The notes beneath the pieces were generated by a model. That model was not told the origin of the DNA. It made no database searches and saw nothing but the letters and a program-made list of their open reading frames with translations. Position numbers and translations under genes: made by a program. Below, one piece after another: positions 45,334 through 52,858 of a DNA stretch of 64,000 nucleotides (position 1 is its first letter; the number at the start of each line of letters is the position of its first letter). Source of the DNA: CAVSJA01 sp963728145 (lineage in GTDB: Bacteria > Bacteroidota > Bacteroidia > Chitinophagales > Chitinophagaceae); the NCBI GenBank assembly GCA_963728145.1, contig CAVSJA010000008.1, positions 434,001-498,000 of the forward strand. The letters are read 5' to 3'.

Positions 45334-45955
45334 ATGGCGGATTTCCACCAAGACCAGCGCCGGTGGCGGCTTTAACAAAGGCTGGTTTCAGAGGAAGATT
45401 TGTTCCCCGCAAAGAAGCAGAACATCGTATCAATCATTTTATCAGGGTACCGCAGGTACGACTTGGTAGGTGAGAATGTAGAAGTAGGAGTTTATCCAAC
45501 CCAGGATGCATTACGAATGGCGCAGGACCAGCAACTGGACCTGGTGGAAATTTCTCCAACATGCTGATCCACCAGTTTGCAAGATCATTGACTACAATAA
45601 ATTCCTCTACGATAAGAAGAAGAAGGAAAAGGAGATGAAGGCCAAAAGCAAAGCCTCCGAAGTAAAAGAAATTCGTTTTACTCCCAATACAGACGATCAC
45701 GATTTTGACTTTAAAGCCAAGCATGCTGAAGAATTTCTGAAAGATGGCAATAAAGTAAAAGCATATGTTCAGTTCAAAGGACGTGCTATACAGTTCCAGG
45801 AAAGAGGTGAACTGCTATTATTAAAATTTGCCGAACGCCTCGCAGAAACCGGTCAACCGGAAGCTCTTCCGCGCCTGGAAGGAAAGCGCATGTTCATCAT
45901 GCTGGCACCTAAAACGCAGAAGAAGAAGAAAGAGAAGGAGAGAGAAGTGGAATAG
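45334..45955 (+). CDS. infC: Translation initiation factor IF-3, frameshifts in the 5' third
   Basis: Binds the 30S subunit and checks start codon and initiator tRNA. The C-terminal part is intact: PPVCKIIDYNKFLYDKKKKE, KEIRFTPNTDDHDFDFKAKH, NKVKAYVQFKGRAIQFQERG and a Lys/Glu tail. Upstream, other frames give RINHFIRVPQVRLVGENVEV, GVYPTQDALRMAQDQQLDLV and EISP, so the N-domain is present in order but split by about four indels (near 45345, 45390, 45450 and 45560). It follows thrS as in most bacteria. The usual next genes rpmI and rplT are not found. Confidence 0.88.
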
Positions 45956-45956
45956 C

Positions 45957-46085
45957 CAATGGGCAATGGGCAATAGACAATATGCAATAGGCAATAGACA
46001 ACAGGTGTTGTTTGTTGCCTATTGTTTTTACATAACATCAATAATTGGGAAGCTCTTTTGCCTATTGCCCATTGCCTATTGCCTA
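45957..46085. repeat. Heptamer-word hairpin (gcaatag / attgcct)
   Basis: The left arm caatgggcaatgggcaatag (45958-46000) and the right arm ttgcctattgcccattgcct (46052-46083). The words also occur at 26.16 kb inside a signal peptide and at 49.0 kb. It lies between the convergent infC and DUF721 genes and overlaps the DUF721 stop. Confidence 0.75.
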
Positions 46086-46364
46086 TTTTATCACGACATC
46101 CTTCACAGTATTCTCTCCCAAAGCTTCATTTACCCGTTGGATGATCATGTTTTTTTGATAAAGTAGTTCCTGCTTGAGGGGAGCGACATTCGTATGAATA
46201 TATAGCGTGGTGCCGAAGATCTCGATCTTATCGGTGTATTTGGCAATGGTTTTACCCATGATCAATTCCCAGGCTTCTGCAATCTGCAATGCTTGTATTG
46301 AGCTCTTGTATCGGCTCTTGTTGAGGAATTGTTTGATGGCATCTGCGAGAGAGTATTCGGACAT
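46083..46364 (-). CDS. DUF721 (DciA-like) protein
   Basis: 93 residues covering one DUF721 domain: SLADAIKQFLNKSRYKSSIQ, IAEAWELIMGKTIAKYTDKI, LYIHTNVAPLKQELLYQKNM. In many bacteria DUF721 proteins (DciA) load the replicative helicase; in Bacteroidota the short form often follows recF. Here recF is on the same strand, but an IS110 element lies between, so the pair has been split. A near-consensus box TAACTTCG ends four bases before the ATG. Confidence 0.85.
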   Translation of the reverse strand: MSEYSLADAIKQFLNKSRYKSSIQALQIAEAWELIMGKTIAKYTDKIEIFGTTLYIHTNVAPLKQELLYQKNMIIQRVNEALGENTVKDVVIK

Positions 46365-46601
46365 GTTGCGAAGTTAACTAATGAATGTCGGAGTTGCTTA
46401 CACTGTTTCGAGGGTTTTCATGTCGTAAGAATTTTACCACGGAGGCGCAAAGGCGCGGAGGATTTTTGAACTGAAGAACAAAGCACAAGGAGTTAAGAAG
46501 ATTGATCGGATTCATGTTCAAAATTCTTCATTCCTTGTTCCTTGGTCCTTGTTCAATATTCCATCACTCCGCGTATTCTAAGACTTGGAATAAAACAAAT
46601 T

Positions 46602-47600
46602 TTAGTTTTTTAGGGTTGGATTAAATATTGGTTGATAAGGTGATTGTCGGTTGATAACAGCGAAGATTCGGTGCAGGATCTTGTTTCGAACGTTGTTGAT
46701 AGTACTCATTTTAGCTTTTCCTGCGGCGATTCTTTTTAAATAATATTCACGTAGTTCTTTGTCATATTGGATAGCGGATTTAGCACTTAGGTCCAGTAAA
46801 GTTTTCACTGCTTTATCAGCCAGGTGACTGACTTTGGTTTTACCACGGATACTTGTTCCTGATCGATGTTCAAAAGGTGCTGTCCCGCAAAAGCTGGCAA
46901 ACTTTCGGCTATTTACAAAGCGGGTAAAATTTCCGGTTTTAATGATCATCGCCAGTGCCAGTACCTTGCCCACGCCTTTGATAGTTTGCAACAAGCGATA
47001 ATTGGTATTGATCTTTTCATCTGTTTCGACCATTGCTTTAATAGCAGCATCCAGCTTTTTAATTTCCAGATCCAGTGTTCGGATGATGCGCAAATGCGAG
47101 CTAAGGACCAGATTCGATTTTTTCAATGCCAGTGCTTGCTGATATTCCTGTACCGTGGTAAGTAAACCTGCCCGTTGCTGAACCAGTTTTGCACGGGTGG
47201 AATAAAGCAATTTGAGCTGTTTAAACATCTCGTTTGGAGCTTGCTCTATTGTCAGGCTGTTTTGTTTTTCAAAACCATACTGAGCAATTCTGCGTGCATC
47301 GATCTTGTCATTTTTGCCCCGAACAAGTCCCATCGAACGCTTGATAGCCAGGCCAGATACTTTAGAAAAAGCAATGCAATTCAGATGCAGAAACTCTTCA
47401 AGTGCGCAACTGTAAAGTCCGGTGTGTTCCATCACAATCATAATTTCTGAAGTAATAATTTTTTGCCTGGCCAGCCAGGTCATTAGTTCCTGGAAACCTT
47501 CAGCATCGTTACTTATCTGAAGATGAGTATTGAAGGCATGGCTGACAAAATCAATAGTTTTTTTGGAGAGGTCGGCTCCGATGATTTGAGGAACTTTCAT
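46602..47600 (-). CDS. IS110 family transposase
   Basis: 332 residues, the usual IS110 size. The N-terminal RuvC-like DEDD domain has Asp10 (IIGADLSKKTID), Glu58 (MIVMEHTGLYS) and Asp98/Asp101 (RGKNDKIDARRIA). A coiled middle part is followed by the transposase_20 domain (LLQTIKGVGKVLALAMIIKT) and the serine region FASFCGTAPFEHRSGTSIRG. These recombinases use a bridge RNA encoded in the element's own non-coding end. The frame is intact, so the element could be active. It splits recF from DUF721. Confidence 0.95.
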   Translation of the reverse strand: MKVPQIIGADLSKKTIDFVSHAFNTHLQISNDAEGFQELMTWLARQKIITSEIMIVMEHTGLYSCALEEFLHLNCIAFSKVSGLAIKRSMGLVRGKNDKIDARRIAQYGFEKQNSLTIEQAPNEMFKQLKLLYSTRAKLVQQRAGLLTTVQEYQQALALKKSNLVLSSHLRIIRTLDLEIKKLDAAIKAMVETDEKINTNYRLLQTIKGVGKVLALAMIIKTGNFTRFVNSRKFASFCGTAPFEHRSGTSIRGKTKVSHLADKAVKTLLDLSAKSAIQYDKELREYYLKRIAAGKAKMSTINNVRNKILHRIFAVINRQSPYQPIFNPTLKN

Positions 47601-47726
47601 AGCTTTGTTTTTAGGACTTTTATTAAAAAGTTGCCTAGCCTAAGACCTTTAATTAGTCTCTGTAGGACTTAGTATTCTAACTGGGCCTTGGCAACCGTGA
47701 AGGAGGATGGGGACTGATACGCGGAA
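47601..47726 (-). ncRNA. Candidate IS110 bridge RNA region
   Basis: In IS110-group elements the bridge RNA is transcribed from the non-coding end before the transposase. Here the reverse-strand stretch before the ATG at 47600 is about 125 bases, rich in possible stems, and contains TATTCTAA (47673-47680), which also occurs at the left end of the element (46573-46580). This could be a guide-to-donor match. No fold was computed. Confidence 0.3.
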
Positions 47727-47899
47727 TAGACCCCTTAGTCTATGCCTTTGCAAAGTTCACCCCATTCTCTTTCACAAATTTCTAGCTTCAAACAATTCCT
47801 TATTCCAATATTGTCAAAGAACATTATTAATCTAAAGGCCTTTGCGCCTCCGTGGTAAAGTTCTTGCGAAATCGGGCATCCCTAAAATAAATAAGCCTC

Positions 47900-48979
47900 T
47901 TACAACGAGATCACCTGAAACGAAACCCCTAACGCATTGAAATGATCATTGATCCTTTCGCAATGGGTATCCGTAATAAAAATATTTCCCTCGTTTTGTA
48001 CACAAACCCAATTGAGAAGATTATGCATTCGATATTCATCGAGTTTTTCAAATACATCATCCAACAATAGAATAGGAGCAAAATGCATTGTTGATTTCAA
48101 TGTTTCGAACTCAGCGAGCTTAAGGGCAAAGAGTAAACTTTTCCGTTGACCCTGCGAAGCAATATTCTTAAATGGTTGCCCTTTGAAACGGATAATTATA
48201 TCATCCTTGTGAACCCCTGCATTGCTTCTTTGCAATGCAAGGTCGCGCGAGCGGTTTTGTTTCAATAGAGATGCATAGTCAGTATTCAACAATTGACTTT
48301 CATACATCAAATCAACTTCCTCCCCACTGCCTGCAATATTTTTATAAAAATCGCGTGTGATCGGAATTAAGTTTTGAAGGCAGGAGCTTCTCGTATCAAA
48401 AATGAATTTCCCATGTTCGGTCAACTGCTGATCATAAACATCAAGCAGTTTTTGGTCGCCATGAGATTCGGCAAGCTGCTTTAAATAACTATTGCGTTGA
48501 AGCAGGGTGCGATTGTGGGCGATCAGGTGTTCGAGGTATTCGTGATTCGTTTGCGAAATGAGCGCATCCAGAAAGCGCCGACGGCCTTCGCTTCCTCCCG
48601 TAATGATCTCGATATCGTCAGGCGCTATAAAAACAGCGGGATACCGCCCGATATGGTCGGCCATGCGCTCGTAATATTGATTATTGATCGAGAATTCTTT
48701 CTTCCCATTCTCCCTCAAAATGCAGACAGCCTTTTCTTCTTTTCCTTCCCTGTTCAAATTTGTTTCAATCCTGAAGCCAGAAGCTCCTTGCAAAACATGT
48801 TGACTATCGATCCGGCTGAAATAGCTTTTGGTAAAACAGGAATAATAGATAGCGTCGAGCAAGTTGGTCTTTCCCACGCCGTTAGCACCGCAGATTCCCA
48901 CAATCCTTTCCGTGAATTTGAATACAGCCTCCTGATAGTTTTTGAATTGAAGAAGTGATATGTTGTTTAGTTGAAGCAT
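47900..48979 (-). CDS. recF: DNA replication and repair protein RecF
   Basis: 359 residues, SMC-like ATPase that loads RecA at gaps. Walker A is GICGANGVGKTNLLDAIYYS (about 29-48), preceded by the family's LQFKNYQEAVFKF. It has PDDIEIITGGSEGRRRFLD, the ABC signature region ASQGQRKSLLFALKLAE, and Walker B ILLLDDVFEKLDEYRMHNLL. The length is normal. It is transcribed towards the IS110 element and, beyond it, DUF721. Confidence 0.95.
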   Translation of the reverse strand: MLQLNNISLLQFKNYQEAVFKFTERIVGICGANGVGKTNLLDAIYYSCFTKSYFSRIDSQHVLQGASGFRIETNLNREGKEEKAVCILRENGKKEFSINNQYYERMADHIGRYPAVFIAPDDIEIITGGSEGRRRFLDALISQTNHEYLEHLIAHNRTLLQRNSYLKQLAESHGDQKLLDVYDQQLTEHGKFIFDTRSSCLQNLIPITRDFYKNIAGSGEEVDLMYESQLLNTDYASLLKQNRSRDLALQRSNAGVHKDDIIIRFKGQPFKNIASQGQRKSLLFALKLAEFETLKSTMHFAPILLLDDVFEKLDEYRMHNLLNWVCVQNEGNIFITDTHCERINDHFNALGVSFQVISL

Positions 48980-48994
48980 TGATCTTATTCCAAG

Positions 48995-49137
48995 TTGCCA
49001 ATTGCCAATTGCCCCTTGCCCTTTGCCTCTTGCCTATTGCGTATTGCCTATTGCCATTCGGAGCCAACAACCAATTTAGTTAATCCCCTAGTAATCAAAA
49101 ATCTAAAATCTAAAATCTCAAATCTTAAATCCTGACT
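48995..49137. repeat. Heptamer-word arrays (ttgccta and aaatcta) upstream of pdhA
   Basis: A run of ttgcc and attgcct words (48997-49055) is followed by a run of aaaatctaaaatctcaaatc (49097-49133). No inverted partner is obvious within this stretch. Confidence 0.65.
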
Positions 49138-49165
49138 TCCAACTCGTAAATTCCTCCATTCCCCT

Positions 49166-49173
49166 TATCTTTG
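49166..49173 (+). promoter_or_regulatory. -7 promoter box TATCTTTG for pdhA
   Basis: TATCTTTG matches TAnnTTTG. A TTG at 49171 inside it is in frame with pdhA, but translation from it would precede the transcript, so the true start is downstream. Confidence 0.5.
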
Positions 49174-49191
49174 CCCACTCAAATTTTACCA

Positions 49192-50211
49192 TTGGCCACC
49201 CAGACAAAAAGCCCTGCGGCTCAGAAATTCTCGAAGGAAACCTACCTCTATTGGTATGAGTTAATGTACCTCATTCGCCAGTTTGAATTGACCGCTGAAG
49301 AAAAGTATAAGATGGAAGGCAAGATCCGTGGATTTTTCCATGCCTACATTGGGCAGGAAGCAATCGCGGCTGGATGTATGACGGCTACAAAGCTCGAAGA
49401 TCCATTTGTTACTGCGTATCGTGATCATGGTTTGGCGCTTGCAAAAGGCGTAAGCCCTGATTCATGTATGGCTGAATTGTATGGAAAAGCCACCGGTTGC
49501 GCGAAAGGAAAAGGTGGAAGCATGCATTTTTTCGGAAAAGATGTATTCTTCTTTGGTGGACATGGAATCGTTGGTGCGCAAATAGGTACCGGTGCGGGAC
49601 TGGCCTTTGCTGAAAAATATAAAGGCACTGAAAATATTTGCTTGACATTCTTTGGAGATGGCGCGGCAAGACAGGGAATGGTCCATGAAGTGTTCAATAT
49701 GGCCATGCTTTGGAAATTACCCGTGGTATTCATTTGCGAGAATAACAATTATGCAATGGGCACTTCGGTAGAAAGGACGAGCAATGTGGTGGACATTTAT
49801 AAATTGGCAGATGCCTATGAAATGCCAGCTGATTCTGTAGATGGCATGAGTTGCGAATTGATTCACGAAAGTGTTGCGCGTGCAGTAAAGAGAGCACGTA
49901 GCGGAGATGGACCAACCCTGATCGAATTGAAGACCTATCGATATAAAGGCCATTCAATTTCTGACCCACAGAAATACCGCAGCAAGGATGAAGTAGAGGA
50001 ATACAAACAACGGGATCCCATTCAACAGGTATTGACTACAATCCTCAAGAATAAATACGCAACCCAGGACGAGATCAACGCCATCAATAAAAGAGTTGAT
50101 GATAAAGTAATCGCCTCTGTGAAATTCGCTGAAGAAAGTCCATGGCCTTCTGATGATGAAATGTTAAAAGACATCGTTACTCAATCTGATTATCCATTCA
50201 TAGTTGATTAG
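49192..50211 (+). CDS. pdhA: Pyruvate dehydrogenase E1 component, alpha subunit
   Basis: About 339 residues. ThDP-binding half of the E1 heterotetramer that decarboxylates pyruvate (or a branched 2-oxoacid). The ThDP motif runs from FFGDGAARQG to ENNNYAMGTS, with AYRDHGLALAKG, GGSMHFFGKDVFFFGGHGIV and the phosphorylation-loop-like YRYKGHSISDPQKYRSKDE. The genes for the beta subunit, E2 and E3 are not nearby. The start is unclear: I use the TTG at 49192 because 49171 overlaps the promoter box; ATTGGCCACC may be a miscalled ATGGCCACC. PDH is preferred over branched-chain dehydrogenase from similarity recalled, not tested. Confidence 0.85.
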   Translation: MATQTKSPAAQKFSKETYLYWYELMYLIRQFELTAEEKYKMEGKIRGFFHAYIGQEAIAAGCMTATKLEDPFVTAYRDHGLALAKGVSPDSCMAELYGKATGCAKGKGGSMHFFGKDVFFFGGHGIVGAQIGTGAGLAFAEKYKGTENICLTFFGDGAARQGMVHEVFNMAMLWKLPVVFICENNNYAMGTSVERTSNVVDIYKLADAYEMPADSVDGMSCELIHESVARAVKRARSGDGPTLIELKTYRYKGHSISDPQKYRSKDEVEEYKQRDPIQQVLTTILKNKYATQDEINAINKRVDDKVIASVKFAEESPWPSDDEMLKDIVTQSDYPFIVD

Positions 50212-50221
50212 TGAATGAAGG

Positions 50222-50243
50222 TTCCCGCTTTCGCGGGAATGAC
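50222..50243. repeat. Short palindrome TTCCCGCTTTCGCGGGAATG
   Basis: A 22-base palindrome whose other copies are at 56101-56122 and, inverted, at 21085-21105. It forms a small hairpin between pdhA and the TPR gene. This sequence type is a common REP-like element in many bacteria. Confidence 0.7.
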
Positions 50244-50286
50244 GACTCAAATATAAAATATCAAATAAAAAATCTGAAATAACTAC

Positions 50287-50979
50287 ATGGCAACTGAAGT
50301 GAAGCAAACAGAACCGATAACCCGCAAAACGAGTGAAGAAAGGGTAGTGGAAGGAACCCAACAGTTCTGGAGCAAGAATAGCAAATTTATCATGTACGCA
50401 GTAACCGCAGTGGTGTTACTTGTTGGTGGCTGGTTTGTTTATGACAATTATTATCGCCAGCCTAATGAACAAAAGGCAAATGAATCAATCTGGAAAGCTG
50501 AGCAATATTTTCGCACCGATTCTTTCCGTCTCGCATTGAATGGCGACGGCGCAAATCCCGGTTTCTTAAGAGTGATATCTCGCTATGGTGGTACAAAAGC
50601 TGGAAACCTCGCAAGGTATTATGCCGGTGCGAGCTATCTGCAGCTTGGTGATTTCAACAATGCAGTCAAGCAGCTGAATGATTTTTCCACGAGCGAACCG
50701 CTGGTTAATTTAAAAGCAAATGGATTGTTGGGAGATGCTTACTCTGAGCTCGGTAAGAATGCGGACGCGATTGCAGCCTATAGGAAAGCGGGCACCATAT
50801 TCCCGGAGGATGATGGCTATTCTCCCGAGTATTTATTCCGTGCAGCCGCCTTATCTGAAAAGATTGGAAAGACAAATGATGCTATTGAGCTGTATAAAAT
50901 CATCAAAGAAAAATATCCATCGACTCAACGGGGATTTGAAGCAGATAAATACCTCGCCAGATTGGGCGCATTCGAATAA
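50287..50979 (+). CDS. Membrane-anchored tetratricopeptide repeat protein (YfgM-like)
   Basis: 230 residues. A cytosolic N-terminus with Lys and Glu precedes one membrane helix (SKFIMYAVTAVVLLVGGWFV, about 34-53), then periplasmic TPRs: NPGFLRVISRYGGTKAGNLA, YYAGASYLQLGDFNNAVKQL, NGLLGDAYSELGKNADAIAA, YLFRAAALSEKIGKTNDAIE. This is the YfgM/TPR_21 layout, whose proteins help envelope protein traffic. It ends two bases before ribH starts, so the two are likely cotranscribed. Confidence 0.82.
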   Translation: MATEVKQTEPITRKTSEERVVEGTQQFWSKNSKFIMYAVTAVVLLVGGWFVYDNYYRQPNEQKANESIWKAEQYFRTDSFRLALNGDGANPGFLRVISRYGGTKAGNLARYYAGASYLQLGDFNNAVKQLNDFSTSEPLVNLKANGLLGDAYSELGKNADAIAAYRKAGTIFPEDDGYSPEYLFRAAALSEKIGKTNDAIELYKIIKEKYPSTQRGFEADKYLARLGAFE

Positions 50980-50981
50980 TT

Positions 50982-51464
50982 ATGGCAAGGGTCAGCAGTA
51001 AATTATTAAAAACAGGTACAGGCATCCTACGAAAGGATGCCTGTATTGTTATTGTCCGTACCGAATGGAATGCGGATATTGTTGATGCACTTGAAAAAGG
51101 ATGCATTGATATGCTGAAAAGCAAAGGCGTAAAAAAGATCAAACAAATAACAGTACCCGGCTCTTTTGAAATTCCATTTGCAATAAAGAATCATTGGGAA
51201 AATTCCAAGAAGAAAGAAAAAGCGCATGCTTATATCGCTTTAGGTTGCGTACTTCGTGGAGATACTCCTCACTTCGATTATGTATGCAAGGCCATCACCG
51301 ATGGCATCGTTCAACTCAATCTCCTCTTACCCGTTCCTACTATATTCGGCGTATTGACCGTCGATAACCATCAACAAGCAGTAGAGCGAATTGGTGGTAC
51401 GCACGGTCACAAAGGCGAAGAAGCGGGAGTGACCGCAATTAAGATGATCTCGTTGATGAAATAA
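50982..51464 (+). CDS. ribH: 6,7-dimethyl-8-ribityllumazine synthase
   Basis: 160 residues. Joins 5-amino-6-ribitylaminouracil and dihydroxybutanone phosphate in riboflavin synthesis. Signatures: VRTEWNADIVDALEKGCIDM, TVPGSFEIPFAIK (substrate loop), AYIALGCVLRGDTPHFDYVC, IPTIFGVLTV-like VPTIFGVLTVDNHQQAVERI. No other rib gene is nearby. It starts two bases after the TPR gene's stop codon. Confidence 0.96.
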   Translation: MARVSSKLLKTGTGILRKDACIVIVRTEWNADIVDALEKGCIDMLKSKGVKKIKQITVPGSFEIPFAIKNHWENSKKKEKAHAYIALGCVLRGDTPHFDYVCKAITDGIVQLNLLLPVPTIFGVLTVDNHQQAVERIGGTHGHKGEEAGVTAIKMISLMK

Positions 51465-51471
51465 TTACGAC

Positions 51472-51745
51472 TTCCTCTGCGTCCTTCCCTTTTGAACCTT
51501 GTCATTTCGAGCCCGGTCAATAAAAGTCCCTCCGCATAAAGTGAAAGTAGGGCGAGATCCCGATAGCTATCGGGACTGCACAATTGGAGACTCCGCGTAA
51601 TTTAGAAATGAAGCAGAACCGCCGATTTCGCAGTCCCGATAGCAATCGGGATCCGCCCTTGTTAACTCATTCAATTAGTTTCATTCATTGCACCGGGCTC
51701 GAAATGACAAGGTTCAAAGGGGAAGGACGCAAAGGACAAAGGGGA
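51472..51745. repeat. Family A palindromic element, copy A2, with nested palindromes in both arms
   Basis: Outer arms from about 51481 (ccttccctttt, gaaccttgtcatttcgagcc) to about 51735. The whole of 51494-51716 is homologous to the reverse complement of copy A3 at 58.4 kb (for example tccgcataaagtgaaagtag and aagcagaaccgccgattt). Unlike A3, the inner modules agggcgag...gcag each carry an 18-base palindrome, TCCCGATAGCTATCGGGA (51558-51575) and TCCCGATAGCAATCGGGA (51634-51651). The rest of 51465-51791 holds nothing else. Confidence 0.88.
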
Positions 51746-51791
51746 AGTCGTAAATTGTAATCCGAAATCTTTCTGGACGTAAATACATTAA

Positions 51792-52511
51792 ATGAAAATC
51801 TCACTCTTCGTTCCTTGTTTCGTTGATCAATTATTTCCTCAAACCGCTTTCAATATGGTCAGGATATTGGAAAAAGTCGGTTGTGAGGTTCAATATAATG
51901 AGAAGCAAACCTGTTGCGGGCAACCTGCTTACAATGCCGGTTTCAGGGGGGAATCGAAGGAAGTCTGCACTAAATTCATGAAGGATTTTTCAGATTCAGA
52001 ATATGTCGTTGCGCCAAGCGCATCCTGTGTAGGTTTCGTACGCAATTATTATCCAAAAATCTTCGACAATTCCTCACTGCACAATGAAGTAAAGGATCTG
52101 CAGAAAAGAACATTTGAGCTATCGGAATTCCTGGTTAATGTTATGAAGGTGGAAGACCTGGGCGCCAGCTTTTCGGCTAAAGCCACCTATCACGATTCCT
52201 GCGCAGCTTTGCGTGAATGCAGGATTAAAGAGGAACCGAGAAAGTTGCTTTCGAAGGTAAGAGGTCTGGAATTGGTCGAAATGAATGAGGTCGAAACCTG
52301 CTGTGGTTTCGGGGGAACATTTGCCATTAAATTCGAACCTATATCAATTGGAATGGCCGACCAGAAAACGATCAATGCAAAAAATACCGGGGCTCAATGC
52401 ATCATTTCTACGGATACCTCCTGTCTAATGCATTTGGATGGATATATTCGACACAAAGGAGCGGGGTTACAAACATTCCATATCGCAGATGTGCTCGCGA
52501 TGGGCTGGTAA
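51792..52511 (+). CDS. lutA: LutA/YkgE-like CCG-domain Fe-S protein
   Basis: 239 residues with two CCG domains: PCFVDQLFP, TCCGQPAYNAGF and SASCVGFVRNYYP in the first; YHDSCAALRECRI, TCCGFGGTFAIKF and STDTSCLMHLDG in the second. This is the layout of LutA (YkgE), part of the lactate oxidation complex with LutB and LutC, but those genes are not next to it. Bacteroidota also use such proteins alone, so lactate oxidation is only a suggestion. The start ATG at 51792 gives MKISLFVPCFVDQLFPQTA, the family N-terminus. Confidence 0.82.
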   Translation: MKISLFVPCFVDQLFPQTAFNMVRILEKVGCEVQYNEKQTCCGQPAYNAGFRGESKEVCTKFMKDFSDSEYVVAPSASCVGFVRNYYPKIFDNSSLHNEVKDLQKRTFELSEFLVNVMKVEDLGASFSAKATYHDSCAALRECRIKEEPRKLLSKVRGLELVEMNEVETCCGFGGTFAIKFEPISIGMADQKTINAKNTGAQCIISTDTSCLMHLDGYIRHKGAGLQTFHIADVLAMGW

Positions 52512-52594
52512 GTTCATTAAGAATTTCCTATATTGAGTATAGCTTGAGTAACCGAAATAAAGATTTTTTCTAAATTGAATACAAACGAGGCTAT

Positions 52595-52858
52595 ATGAAA
52601 AGAACGCTTATCGTAGTTGCAATTCTTATTACCGGATTTTCACTTGGAAGCTGCGAAAAGGATAATGATGAATGCAAAGGACTTGCAAATGAAGTGAATT
52701 ATGCTGCTGGATTGTATGCTCAAAATCCCAATGTTACCAACTGTGGTATTTATAAAACGGCAATAAACAATTACCTTAATTCCTCAGCTTGTGCGGGAAA
52801 ATTGTCCGCAACCGACAGGCAGTCGTTTCAGACTCAACTGAACAATATGAACTGTTAG
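52595..52858 (+). CDS. Small cysteine-containing lipoprotein of unknown function
   Basis: 87 residues with a clear lipobox (FSLGSCEKDNDECKG). The mature part has a short helical pattern with Cys at CKGLANEVNYAAGLY, NCGIYKTAINNYLN, SACAGKLSATDR and a final NMNC, so two disulfides are possible. No family recognised. Its stop overlaps the stop of the convergent TonB receptor by four bases. Confidence 0.65.
   Translation: MKRTLIVVAILITGFSLGSCEKDNDECKGLANEVNYAAGLYAQNPNVTNCGIYKTAINNYLNSSACAGKLSATDRQSFQTQLNNMNC

Larger units (their letters stand above)
46565..47726. mobile_element. IS110-family insertion sequence
   Basis: One transposase gene with about 36 bases of 3' and 125 bases of 5' non-coding DNA. 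Short inverted copies CCGCGTAT (46569-46576) and ATACGCGG (47717-47724) mark likely ends; as is usual for IS110, there are no long terminal repeats, and I see no target duplication. The long non-coding end precedes the gene, as in the IS110 (not IS1111) group. Exact ends are approximate. Confidence 0.6.
46424..47873. repeat. Pair of inverted arms flanking the IS110 element
   Basis: The left arm (46424-46456) reads gtaagaattttaccacggag and continues gcgcaaagg; the right arm (47838-47873) is its complement (ctttgcgcctccgtggtaaa, then gttcttgcg). They would form one palindromic intergenic repeat if the IS element between them were removed. Only the two ends belong to the repeat. Confidence 0.6.
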
